A DNA stretch of 64,000 bases from Gimesia maris (GTDB taxonomy: Bacteria; Planctomycetota; Planctomycetia; Planctomycetales; Planctomycetaceae), in NCBI RefSeq assembly GCF_008298035.1, contig NZ_CP042910.1:434001-498000 (forward strand), written 5' to 3'. Position numbers and translations under genes: made by a program. This document shows, one piece after another, positions 36,743-45,131 of the stretch. The first letter of the stretch is position 1, and every line of letters begins with the position of its first letter. The notes below the pieces were generated by a model. The model was not told where the DNA came from and did no database searches. It saw only the letters and a program-made list of their open reading frames with translations.

Positions 36743-38121
36743 TTCTGCTTCCGTTTCTTTTTCTTTCCGCCACCTTTTGTGTGCTGATCGGCTTCGAGTT
36801 CGGTCTGCTGACCTTTGTCGCCGCAGTGTTTCATCCAGGCGTCCAGTTCTGCTTTCAGTTCGGCCTGCACCGCCGCGTACTCCGGTTTGCCAGCCAGGTT
36901 ATGCCACTCGAACGGATCTTTGTGGATGTCGTAGAGTTCAATCGCGGGGCGTTTTCTAAAGCGGCGGACTTTATCGGCTGCGTCGGCATCGCCGGCGGCG
37001 GCTTTCGCTTCCCAGCTTTTGAACTCGGGCGATTTCATGGCGACGTTACGAAATTCGATTTCCGGTGTAAAGTTCCAGATGTACTTGAAGTCTTTCGAAC
37101 GCACGGAACGAATGCCGAACGTGGGGGAACCGTTGATGATGCCGCGTGTGGTCATTTCGCCAAACATATGGTCTTTATGCTCCTGTTTACCCGCGAAGAC
37201 CGGCAGCAGACTTTTCCCATCGAGTACCGGAGCGGGTGTGCCTCCCGCGGCTGCTACATACGTGGGGACCAGGTCAACGTATTCGATCATGGCATGGTTG
37301 ACAGTGCCGGGCTGAATTTTACCGGGCCAGCGGGCAATCATTGCAGACTGCAGGCCGGAATCGTAACAGGTCCACTTGGCAAACGGCATGCTGCTGCCCT
37401 GCTCGCTGACGACGATGACCAGTGTGTTATCGCGGAGCCCATGTTGGTCGAGTTGCTTGAGGATGCCGCCGACTTCGTCATCAAACACGGTAATTTCCGC
37501 CAGGTAGCGGGTCATGGCTTCGCGTGTTTCCGGGGTGTCGACGAAGTACGGGGGCAGCTTCAACTGGCTGGCATCGTAGCGGCTTGGATCTCCCTGATCC
37601 CAGGGCGTGTGTGGTTCCCGGGAGCAGAAGAAAATGCAGAACGGATCGTCGCGTCCCTGGCATTCCCGGAAAAAATGATCGGCTGCTGCCACCAGTCCCG
37701 CACCTTCCGGTTTCTCAAACGGGAAGACGGCTTTCGGACCGACATGGCTTTTACCAGTGAGGGCTACCCGATAGCCGAGCGGCTTCAGGTAGTGCACGAT
37801 ACTTTTCGTTCCGCGATTGGCCTGCGTGTGATTGGGGTAGGCCCCGGTTTTCACCGGATACTGGCCGGTATAAATATTGTGCCGCGTGGGCGAGCACATG
37901 GGAGCCGCCTGAAAGCAGCGCGTGAATCGCATGCCTTCGGTCGCCAGCCGATCGATGTGTGGTGTATGTGCCTGTCCGCCGTAACAGCCGATATCGCGAA
38001 ACGTACAATCGTCGGCGATGATGAAGACAAAGTTAGGCTGCTTCGCTTCCGTCAGATCGACAACGACAATAAAGAGCATTGCCGTCAACGCGAATAACAA
38101 AATCCCGTATCGCCTGCGCAT
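36739..38121 (-). CDS. Secreted sulfatase with Lys-rich tail
   Basis: A 460-residue sulfatase with a signal peptide (MRRRYGILLFALTAMLFIVV). Motifs: NFVFIIADDCTFRDIGCYGG, HIDRLATEGMRFTRCFQ and APMCSPTRHNIYTGQYP with canonical CSPTR (C76). Next come YRVALTGKSHVGPK and VSEQGSSMPFAKW. The C-terminus ends in a very basic segment (KGGGKKKKRKQK), unusual for an exported hydrolase and perhaps for binding anionic glycans. First gene of the minus-strand sulfatase cluster, its end overlapping the next start. Substrate unknown; heparan-N-sulfatase-like families have similar features. Confidence 0.93.
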   Translation of the reverse strand: MRRRYGILLFALTAMLFIVVVDLTEAKQPNFVFIIADDCTFRDIGCYGGQAHTPHIDRLATEGMRFTRCFQAAPMCSPTRHNIYTGQYPVKTGAYPNHTQANRGTKSIVHYLKPLGYRVALTGKSHVGPKAVFPFEKPEGAGLVAAADHFFRECQGRDDPFCIFFCSREPHTPWDQGDPSRYDASQLKLPPYFVDTPETREAMTRYLAEITVFDDEVGGILKQLDQHGLRDNTLVIVVSEQGSSMPFAKWTCYDSGLQSAMIARWPGKIQPGTVNHAMIEYVDLVPTYVAAAGGTPAPVLDGKSLLPVFAGKQEHKDHMFGEMTTRGIINGSPTFGIRSVRSKDFKYIWNFTPEIEFRNVAMKSPEFKSWEAKAAAGDADAADKVRRFRKRPAIELYDIHKDPFEWHNLAGKPEYAAVQAELKAELDAWMKHCGDKGQQTELEADQHTKGGGKKKKRKQK

Positions 38122-38266
38122 GATATCACTTTCCTGAAGAGCGCCTCAGAAGATAGAACCGTTGATATCATGCTACCCTGTAAAGAAGCCTGCGCACAAG
38201 CAATTTCACGTAATTCATATAGCGAGAGCGTAGTAAACGATGTGGCCAGGAGCTCAAACCAGGTGA

Positions 38267-38377
38267 AAAGATCTGGCTCACCTGGAGGTCGCTGACTATG
38301 ATGCCTACATGATCGACTATAAGAGTCTGGACGGTATTATCAATCAGTTTCAGCAGATCAAGGTTCCGGACCGATGA
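38267..38377 (+). pseudogene. Possible remnant of a gene C-terminus
   Basis: An open stretch of 36 codons after a stop reads like protein (DLAHLEVADYDAYMIDY, then SLDGIINQFQQIKVPDR) and ends in TGA at 38377. There is no start codon or ribosome binding site upstream within the frame. It may be the tail of a decayed gene. Its composition is protein-like, but homology is unknown. Confidence 0.3.
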
Positions 38378-38428
38378 AAAACATGGGACAAGGCAATCGA
38401 ACCGGACAAGCTATCAAAGGAGAGATCG

Positions 38429-38968
38429 ATGTTACACCAGATTGCATTTGTTGCTGTCATCGCGATTGCCAGTTGTACTTACGCAGCTGATGCGCTGCCT
38501 CCTTATGGGAAATTGACTGCTACTGAAGAGCTGATTCGACGAGAAATCGTTCGACTTGGCGGTGACTGGGAGTCAGGAGCGAAACCTAATCTTGTCTCTT
38601 TTATCGGCGACAAATTCGAAAGCAGACATTGCGAAATGTTGACTCACCTCCCAACTCTAGAGCTTTTTTATGTGGATACATGTGCCATTGATGATTTTGC
38701 TTTGTCATGCCTTTCTCAAATACATCAGCTTAGGCGGCTCCAAATTGTAGAGTGTAAGCTGGAGCCTGAGAGCTTTTCACTGCTGCGAAGCAATCGTGAA
38801 CTCAAGGAAATCATTTTTGATTCCGTTTTCATACCGGATCAACTAATGACCGAGCTTGCAAAACTTCCGAATCTCAAAAGTATTTCATTTAACGAGTGTA
38901 AAGGGATCACTCAAGAGCAGATCTCGACCTTAAAAGCGGCATTGCCCAACGTGCAGATTGGTTATTAA
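38429..38968 (+). CDS. Exported leucine-rich-repeat-like protein
   Basis: A 179-residue protein with AAGGAGAG as ribosome binding site and a signal peptide (MLHQIAFVAVIAIASCTYA). The rest repeats LPTLELFYVDTCAIDDFALSCL, IHQLRRLQIVECKLEPESFSLL, NRELKEIIFDSVFIPDQLM and LPNLKSISFNECKGITQEQIS, each about 24 residues, which is a leucine-rich-repeat pattern of the ribonuclease-inhibitor or cysteine-containing type. Base composition is lower in GC than its neighbours, which may indicate recent acquisition. Function unknown; ligand binding likely. Confidence 0.7.
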   Translation: MLHQIAFVAVIAIASCTYAADALPPYGKLTATEELIRREIVRLGGDWESGAKPNLVSFIGDKFESRHCEMLTHLPTLELFYVDTCAIDDFALSCLSQIHQLRRLQIVECKLEPESFSLLRSNRELKEIIFDSVFIPDQLMTELAKLPNLKSISFNECKGITQEQISTLKAALPNVQIGY

Positions 38969-39563
38969 AACAGGGAAAAGAGACCTGGTCCATTTCAATG
39001 ATCCAGTGCTCAATTTTCATCTCTCGGGTTGCGTTCATTTTTCCTAAAATGTGCGTCGGGTGGGATGTCTGGTTTTCGGGCAGTGTCGGGCGAGCCGACG
39101 AAGGGCATCCGTTGGTTAAGTGAGCAGAGCGAGGCGGATCTTTGATGTTTCTTTTTCGAGTATGTAATCTCATGATGATGTTCATTCGCATGTCAATTCC
39201 ATTGATCCGATTTTCTGCAGGGGCGCGGGGGCGTCAAGGGGAGATGAACAGAATCGGGTGGCGATACAGGTTGATGTGGGTCGATAAAGAGGCGACATCG
39301 GGGTGTCGCAGGACGATGCCGGGGCGATGTGTGTCGATCCGCACGACATGTTTGAGCAGGTATTTACTGAAATCATACGGAAACGAGAGGCTTTGATAGT
39401 GCTGACTTCGACACTGATTCAGTTTCTGCAAGTGAAGAAATACTGGACCACGCGCGCGACTCATTAGAGCGCTTATCATGTTTCGCGGCGCGGCGGAGTC
39501 AAGTCGAATTTTTTCAGCAGGAAAAACAGCCAGGCGATGAAAAAGATGAGAGAGGGGACTGAG
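38969..39563. other. Intergenic region with a micro-ORF repeat-like segment
   Basis: About 600 bp without a solid gene. At 39049-39123 there is a 24-codon frame (listed below). An open minus-strand frame at 39234-39479 has fair amino-acid composition but no ribosome binding site and no recognised family; I left it out. The region looks like decayed sequence. Confidence 0.4.
39049..39123 (+). repeat. Short ORF-like segment, possibly a dispersed repeat
   Basis: ATG at 39049 to TGA at 39123 encodes 24 residues with the core VGWDVWFSGSVGRADEGHP. The high Trp/Gly content and the isolated position are unusual. From memory, similar peptides are annotated as many small hypothetical proteins in Gimesia-like genomes, which would make this a dispersed element rather than a gene; I cannot verify this here, and there is only one copy in the window. 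Confidence 0.3.
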
Positions 39564-40334
39564 ATGAATTATGCACGCGGGGTACTCTCGTTAATTGTCT
39601 GTGGTTTGATTTTGCTGAGCGGATGTCAGGACGATCAAAGCGTCCATCCACAAACTGAATCAGAAGCCAATTCGGTTCAATCCGAGAAGTTAAAACAAGA
39701 GATGCGACAGGAATTTGAACGGTGTCTTAAAGCTGCTGAATCTGGGGATGCCATGGAACAAAGCAATTTAGGGGTTTTGTATGCCAATGGTGTGGGGGTT
39801 GAGCAAGATCCATTCAAAGCCATGGAGTGGTACCAAAAAGCTGCAAAGCAAGGGAATCGCGTCGGACAATATCATATAGGAACTATGTATCTTAATGGGG
39901 AAGGTGTTAAGCAGGACCACAACCAGGCGATAGAGTGGTTTCGGAAATCCGCTGAGCAAGGATTTGATGCTGCACAATTTAATATAGGAGCAATGTATCG
40001 TGACGGAGAAGGTGTAAAGCAGGATTACAGGCAAGCGCTGGAGTGGTTTCGAAAAGCTGCAGAACAGCAGAATGCCGATGCACAATACAATCTAGGGTTC
40101 ATGTATTATAAAGGAGAGGGTGTTAAGCAAGACTTAAAGCAATCGCTGGAGTGGTTTCGCAAATCTGCTGAACAGGGAGAAACCGATGCACAATATAATC
40201 TGGGAATCATGTATGCTAATGGAAAAGGCGTTAAGCAGGACTACAACCAAGCGGTGGCGTGGTTTCGCAAAGCTGCCAGTCAGGGACATGAATTAGCCCA
40301 AGAAACTTTATCGGAATTGGGAGAGTCTCCTTGA
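39564..40334 (+). CDS. Sel1-repeat lipoprotein
   Basis: A 256-residue protein from the ATG at 39564 (GAGGGG just upstream), with a lipoprotein signal: hydrophobic core and lipobox LLSGC near residue 21. Residues about 60-250 are Sel1-like repeats of 36 residues, such as NLGVLYANGVGVEQDPFKAM, HIGTMYLNGEGVKQDHNQAI and NIGAMYRDGEGVKQDYRQAL. Five to six repeats form a solenoid for protein contacts in the envelope. DNA of the repeats is nearly direct-repeated. GC is lower than the average of the window. Confidence 0.9.
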   Translation: MNYARGVLSLIVCGLILLSGCQDDQSVHPQTESEANSVQSEKLKQEMRQEFERCLKAAESGDAMEQSNLGVLYANGVGVEQDPFKAMEWYQKAAKQGNRVGQYHIGTMYLNGEGVKQDHNQAIEWFRKSAEQGFDAAQFNIGAMYRDGEGVKQDYRQALEWFRKAAEQQNADAQYNLGFMYYKGEGVKQDLKQSLEWFRKSAEQGETDAQYNLGIMYANGKGVKQDYNQAVAWFRKAASQGHELAQETLSELGESP

Positions 40335-40380
40335 AGAGAGGAATTTCAGGTGACTGGACCGGGCTGAGTCAGTCGGTACA

Positions 40381-40418
40381 AAAAAAGGACTCAGAGCTGA
40401 ATTGCTCTAAGTCCTTTG
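40381..40418 (-). terminator. Terminator of tRNA-Leu
   Basis: On the minus strand AAAGGACTTAGAGC, a short loop and GCTCTGAGTCCTTT form a long stem followed by a T run, just past the tRNA 3' end. On the plus strand it may also serve the Sel1 gene, though the T run there is short. Confidence 0.85.
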
Positions 40419-40427
40419 ATATTAAGT

Positions 40428-40511
40428 GCCCAAGAGAGGACTCGAACCTCCACGGGGATTACCCCCACTAGCCCCTCAAGCTAGCGCGTCTGCCAATTCC
40501 GCCACTTGGGC
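40428..40511 (-). tRNA. tRNA-Leu (anticodon GAG)
   Basis: On the minus strand the 84-nt sequence starts GCCCAAGTGGCGGAATTGGC and ends in TCCTCTCTTGGGC, giving a 7-bp acceptor stem. The anticodon stem CTAGC/GCTAG encloses the loop TTGAGGG, so positions 34-36 are GAG, reading CUU/CUC. A long variable arm (TGGGGG, TAAT, CCCCG) marks it as class II, as in leucine tRNAs. TTCGAGTC in the T loop is intact. CCA is not encoded. Confidence 0.97.
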
Positions 40512-40821
40512 TCATTTGTGACTGTAATCAGATTACCTGTACGGATGACTGAAAATGGTCTCAATGAAGAGGATTTCCCAGTATAACAATCCGGGGAGGG
40601 CCATCAAGGGAAGTGGATGGCAATCTGGGGATGAAATGACCGGGATTTCAGGAAAATGCTCCTGCAATGCGTTTAAACTTCCCCTCCCTTAAAATCTGCA
40701 TTTTTTGTAAACTGTACAGCCCTGATTTCAAGAGCAACGGAGGCCCGGCAGTGGAACTGCCCCGGTCTGGAGCTTCGGCCCGCTGCTCTGTGACGTGTTT
40801 TTATTCGAACAAGGATGTCCG
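40512..40821. other. Intergenic region, no gene seen
   Basis: 310 bp between the tRNA and the Ycf48 fusion gene. It must contain the tRNA promoter (minus) and that of the fusion gene (plus). AAGGATGTCC before 40822 serves as ribosome binding site. Nothing else recognised. Confidence 0.4.
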
Positions 40822-43800
40822 ATGCTGTTTCAAACCCGAAAGAATGAAAAACTCCCGGTGCGCAGACTGCTGTGGGGAATGCTCTTCCTGTCCGGTTTAT
40901 TTCTGAATCAGCCCTCTCTGTCTGCTGACACACGCAGCCCGTCTGCAGGTTCGCCTCTGCTGGACGATGCCAATCTGCATGCCGTCCAGTTTCTGGGGAA
41001 AAATACCGGCTGGGCCGTGGGGGATCGGGGGGTGATTCGCAAAACCGAGGATGGGGGCCGCACCTGGCAGTTCGTGGCCAGTCCCGTGGATTGTCCATTG
41101 AAGAGCATCTGTTTTCTGACGAATCAGATTGGCTGGATCGCGGGTGGAGGCACTGCGGCGCACGGGCATCTGAATCAGGGCGTGTTACTGTTCACAAAAG
41201 ATGGAGGCCAGACGTGGCAGGAACTGGTACAGCAACGCCTGCCTCGACTGCATCACGTGCGTTTTTTCGGGATGGATGAAGGCGTGGTGATCGGCGACAG
41301 TTCGGTGCAACATGCGACTGGTGTTTTTAAAACCACAGATGGCGGACAGACCTGGCAGGATGTGACCGGATACGAATCTGCCGGCTTTCGCAGTGCCGCG
41401 TTTTTTGATGTTAATACAGGGCTTGTTGCCGGTTCCCAGGGACGAATGACACTCGTTGGTGGCGGAACCGTTCTGCCTCCCCGATTTCCACCACAGGGAT
41501 TACGCGGTCTGCAGGATGTCCAGGTGCCCATGACCGGAGCTGGCTGGATGGTGGGCGACGGGGCGCTGTTGAGAAAAACAGAGAACCGGGGGATCGTATG
41601 GGAAATGCCGGAAACGGCGCTGCCCGATCAACTGAAAGATTTTACGGATTTCAAAACGGTCGCAGTGCGCGGCGAGCGGATCTGGGTTGCCGGTGATCCG
41701 GGTTCGGTGATCTGGCATTCGGATGATCGCGGGCGATCATGGCGACAGCAGTGGACCGGCCAGAGTGCACCACTGGCGTCGATTGATTTTGTTGATGATC
41801 AGAATGGGTACGCCGTCGGTGCACTGGGAACGATACTTGCGACCGATGATGGTGGTCAGACGTGGCGATCGAATCATGCGGCTCCGCGTCGTGTCGCTTT
41901 CATGTGTGTGCATGCTCAGCCGCAGCAGGTTTCGTTTGATCTGTTGAGTAAGTACGCTGGTGACCAGGGGTATCGCAGTCTGGTGGTGTTGCCGATTCGT
42001 CGCGATCTGGGTTCGGAAGGACAGAAGCATGCCGATCTGGATTTACGTCTGAATGAAGCCGTTACCAGTGTGGGGGGCGGTGTGGGAAGCATGGACTGGC
42101 GCTTTCCGGTTCAGATTCCGGAACTGGAACAGAACGCAGATCGTCTGATTGAGGAATGGAATCGTCATACAGAAGGGCGGCTGGCGTCGGTCACGTTGAG
42201 TCGCTTTGTGGCACAACTGCGGACGTGGCGTCCGGAAGTTCTGATTCTGGATCAGCCAGTCGGAAAGGATGCGGCTTCGACGTTGATGAAAGATGCGATG
42301 CTGCAGGCCGTGCGGTATGCGGCTGATCCCACGCGTTATATAGAGCATCGCGAACAGGCGGGGCTGGGGCCGTGGAAGGTCAAGAAAGTATATTTGCGGC
42401 TGCCGGACGGAAGTTCGGGGAATGTGTCTGTGGACGCGGACGAATATCTGCCTCGACTGGGAACGACGGCTTCGACAGTGTCGGCTACCGGGAAACAGAT
42501 TCTCGGAAAAGAGCTGAGTTCTGAAGCCGCCCGCAGCGTGTATCGTCTGGTTGACGTTGATCAGGGAGAGCAGGCGGCGGTGACCGGGGGTAGCCTGTTT
42601 GCCGGCATCGGTCTGGCGCCAGGTTCGGATGCCCGCCGGATGCTGAATGAGATCAACGCTGACGACGAAGAACGCAATCAAAAGCTGGCGGAGCGTCAGA
42701 GGAATATCAGAGCGATGGCAGCGAAGCTGATTGATGACCCGCTGTTTTCCGCGCAGCTGATGTCGCATTTGAAAACGATTACGCAGGGGCTCTCGCGTCG
42801 ACAGGCGGCGTTGCAACTGGAGCAACTGGCGCAGCAGTATGTGGCCAGCTATGACCTGGAGAAAGCAGAAGCTACCTACCAGGAACTGGTGGAACAGTTC
42901 CCGCGCGAGCCGGAAGCGGTGCGGGGGATGCTGTGGCTGTTTCAACTCTGGTCGAGTGAAGAAATCGCGTGGCAACGCAATCGAGGTGTGCCTGTGGAGC
43001 GGACGCGATCGACGAGTAATCCCGCGCAGGCAGGAAGTCCGGTACGGAACGCATTTCAGTTTTCTGAGCAGTTGCCTTCGCCATCACTGGAGACGGTGAG
43101 ACAGGTGGGCCAGATCAATACCGGGGCTCCCGAGAACTGGAGTACGCAGACTGCGGAGAACTGGAAGAAGCAGGCGTTGTCCGCGGTTCGCTGGTTCCAG
43201 AAGTATGCACCGGCGTTTTTTGAAACACCCGAAGTACAGATTCCACTGGCCTCGTTGTATCGGCTGATCGGTTCACATGGTAAAGCGGATGACATCTTCC
43301 ATAACTTCCACAAGCCGGAAGCGAATGAATCGTGGAGAAACATTGCCAAAGCGGAGAACTGGTTACTGCATCCGGCGGATACGCCTCCACGGCCCGTGTA
43401 TCTGTGTCGTTTTACGAAAACACGACCGGTGCTGGATGGGCTGTTGTCAGATGAATGCTGGCAGGATGCGAATGAGCTGACGCTCTCAGAAAAGCCAGCC
43501 GCCGGGATGGAGAATCAGGCGGATGCCGGCGTCGATCCGTTGGACCGGGCGTTTGTGTTGTTGTCTTATGACAATGAAAATCTTTACATCGCGGCCAGTA
43601 TTCCGATCGAGGCAGGTCTGGATTATCCGGCGGCTCCGGATACCGGTCGGACGTATGATGCGGATCTGAAACTACAGGATCGACTGTCGCTGGCATTTGA
43701 CATTGACCGGGATTACACCACATTTTATCAGATGGAAATCGATCATCGGGGTTGGACCAGTGATCGCTGCTGGATTGATCGGAGCTGGAATCCACGCTGG

Positions 43801-44007
43801 TATGTGGCTCGAGAAAAGGACAGTCAGAGCTGGCGGACAGAGATTGCGATTCCCCTGTCCGAGCTGGCGCCTTCGACGCGTTTGAAACGCAGCACGTGGG
43901 GACTTTCGGTGGTACGGATTCTGCCTGCGATGGGTCTGCAGGGCTGGAATCATCCACTGACGGTCGAACCACGACCCGATACGTTTGGTTTGATTCGTTT
44001 TGAATAG
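40822..44007 (+). CDS. Exported Ycf48-like propeller with degenerate PIG-L-like and C-terminal CBM9-like domains
   Basis: A 1061-residue protein from the ATG at 40822, with signal peptide to about residue 34. Residues 50-350 are a Ycf48/BNR propeller with repeated Asp-box motifs (DGGRTWQ, DGGQTWQE, TDGGQTWQD, DDRGRSWRQ, DDGGQTWRS). Residues about 356-560 resemble the PIG-L/LmbE deacetylase fold, but its catalytic AHPDD is replaced (MCVHAQPQ) and the HxDH site is missing, so it is likely non-catalytic. Residues about 650-860 are helical with TPR character (YDLEKAEATYQELVEQFP). Residues about 870-1061 look like a CBM9/DOMON-type sugar-binding domain (PVLDGLLSDECWQDA, SYDNENLYIAASI, YTTFYQMEIDHRGW). 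It is probably a cell-surface carbohydrate-binding scaffold. Confidence 0.72.
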   Translation: MLFQTRKNEKLPVRRLLWGMLFLSGLFLNQPSLSADTRSPSAGSPLLDDANLHAVQFLGKNTGWAVGDRGVIRKTEDGGRTWQFVASPVDCPLKSICFLTNQIGWIAGGGTAAHGHLNQGVLLFTKDGGQTWQELVQQRLPRLHHVRFFGMDEGVVIGDSSVQHATGVFKTTDGGQTWQDVTGYESAGFRSAAFFDVNTGLVAGSQGRMTLVGGGTVLPPRFPPQGLRGLQDVQVPMTGAGWMVGDGALLRKTENRGIVWEMPETALPDQLKDFTDFKTVAVRGERIWVAGDPGSVIWHSDDRGRSWRQQWTGQSAPLASIDFVDDQNGYAVGALGTILATDDGGQTWRSNHAAPRRVAFMCVHAQPQQVSFDLLSKYAGDQGYRSLVVLPIRRDLGSEGQKHADLDLRLNEAVTSVGGGVGSMDWRFPVQIPELEQNADRLIEEWNRHTEGRLASVTLSRFVAQLRTWRPEVLILDQPVGKDAASTLMKDAMLQAVRYAADPTRYIEHREQAGLGPWKVKKVYLRLPDGSSGNVSVDADEYLPRLGTTASTVSATGKQILGKELSSEAARSVYRLVDVDQGEQAAVTGGSLFAGIGLAPGSDARRMLNEINADDEERNQKLAERQRNIRAMAAKLIDDPLFSAQLMSHLKTITQGLSRRQAALQLEQLAQQYVASYDLEKAEATYQELVEQFPREPEAVRGMLWLFQLWSSEEIAWQRNRGVPVERTRSTSNPAQAGSPVRNAFQFSEQLPSPSLETVRQVGQINTGAPENWSTQTAENWKKQALSAVRWFQKYAPAFFETPEVQIPLASLYRLIGSHGKADDIFHNFHKPEANESWRNIAKAENWLLHPADTPPRPVYLCRFTKTRPVLDGLLSDECWQDANELTLSEKPAAGMENQADAGVDPLDRAFVLLSYDNENLYIAASIPIEAGLDYPAAPDTGRTYDADLKLQDRLSLAFDIDRDYTTFYQMEIDHRGWTSDRCWIDRSWNPRWYVAREKDSQSWRTEIAIPLSELAPSTRLKRSTWGLSVVRILPAMGLQGWNHPLTVEPRPDTFGLIRFE

Positions 44008-44159
44008 ACGACTGGCGTTCGGCAATCGAAGACGATTTCGTATTTGCCGGCTGATCAACATTTCGTTGCCGAGATGAATGGCCTATCATGGCTCGAAGAT
44101 GTTTTTCAGTGGAGACGTGAGCTCTGTAAGACTTTCCTTGAGCAGACTGTGGTTGAGAT

Positions 44160-45122
44160 ATGGGTTTGATTATCGGCATGGACGAAGCTGGCTACGGCCC
44201 CAACCTGGGTCCACTGGTCATTACTGCCAGCTTATGGAAAGTTCCCGATGATCCGCGTCAGTTTGATTTCTGGTCGGCACTGGAGTCGGTCGTTTCGCAA
44301 AAGAAGCCTCGCAAGAATTCCAGACATCTGCATGTAGCCGACTCCAAGCAGGTCCACTCCGCAACAGCAGGGTTGGGACCGCTGGAGCGTTCGACACTAC
44401 CGTTTCTGCAACTGCAGAGTCAGTCAGAACGTCTGGCTTCACTGGGAGAATTATGGCGGTTACTGATCGCGACTCCCGCGCATCTGGATGAAGTACAACG
44501 GGAGCCGTGGAGTGGGGAACGTCGCTTTGAACTACCCTCAGTCGTCGATGCGGAGGCGGTTGAAGAGTCTCGGCAGAGTCTGCAGCAGGCGCTGGATTCA
44601 GCGGGTATTGAGCTGCGGGGGATCTGCTCGGAAATTGTATTACCCGAACGGTTCAATTCTTTGTGTCGGGAATATGGCAGTAAAGGGGTGATGCTGACGC
44701 GACTGTGTATGAATCTGCTGACGCGGGTCTGGGACCGGGAGTGTTCAGAGCCGACGCTGATTATTGGCGATAAGCATGGCGGGCGGAATCGGTATGATGA
44801 ATTCCTGGATGAAATTCTGGATGGAGAGATGATCTTTCGCGTCGAAGAATCAACCCAGAAGAGTGTGTATAAGATTGGCAATACGGAAGTCCGTTTTCAG
44901 ACAAGAGCGGAGGAACATTTTCCGGTAGCCGTGTCTTCGATGGTCTGTAAGTACACGCGGGAAGTGATGATGGAACAGTTCAATCAATACTGGTGTCAGC
45001 ATGTTACTGATCTGAAACCAACGAAAGGTTATCCCGTCGATGCGCGTCGCTTCAAAAGTGAGATTGCAATAGCACAGGAGCGGCTGGAGATTTCAGATCA
45101 GATTCTGTGGCGCGGGCAGTAA
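44160..45122 (+). CDS. Divergent RNase HII-like protein
   Basis: A 320-residue protein whose N-terminus GMDEAGYGPNLGPLVITA mirrors RNase HII (GxDExGRGPLAGP), with D8/E9 as the first catalytic pair, followed by D61-S-K63 (VADSKQ, RNase HII has DSK) and a later Asp in LIIGDKHGGRNRYDEFL. About 110 residues lie between the second and third motifs, more than in RNase HII, and GRG is GYG. RNase HII removes RNA from RNA-DNA hybrids. Here RNA-DNA specificity is uncertain. I did not find a normal rnhB in the window to compare with. It starts 152 bp after the Ycf48 fusion gene and is convergent with a symporter. Confidence 0.7.
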   Translation: MGLIIGMDEAGYGPNLGPLVITASLWKVPDDPRQFDFWSALESVVSQKKPRKNSRHLHVADSKQVHSATAGLGPLERSTLPFLQLQSQSERLASLGELWRLLIATPAHLDEVQREPWSGERRFELPSVVDAEAVEESRQSLQQALDSAGIELRGICSEIVLPERFNSLCREYGSKGVMLTRLCMNLLTRVWDRECSEPTLIIGDKHGGRNRYDEFLDEILDGEMIFRVEESTQKSVYKIGNTEVRFQTRAEEHFPVAVSSMVCKYTREVMMEQFNQYWCQHVTDLKPTKGYPVDARRFKSEIAIAQERLEISDQILWRGQ

Positions 45123-45131
45123 CGTGTGAAG

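Noticed and set aside
39234-39479. Minus-strand frame with partly protein-like composition
   Set aside because: No start signal or recognised domain; may be a relic, but not enough evidence.
39760-40300. Direct repeats of about 108 bp looking like a repeat array
   Set aside because: They are the coding DNA of 36-residue Sel1 repeats, not a CRISPR array.
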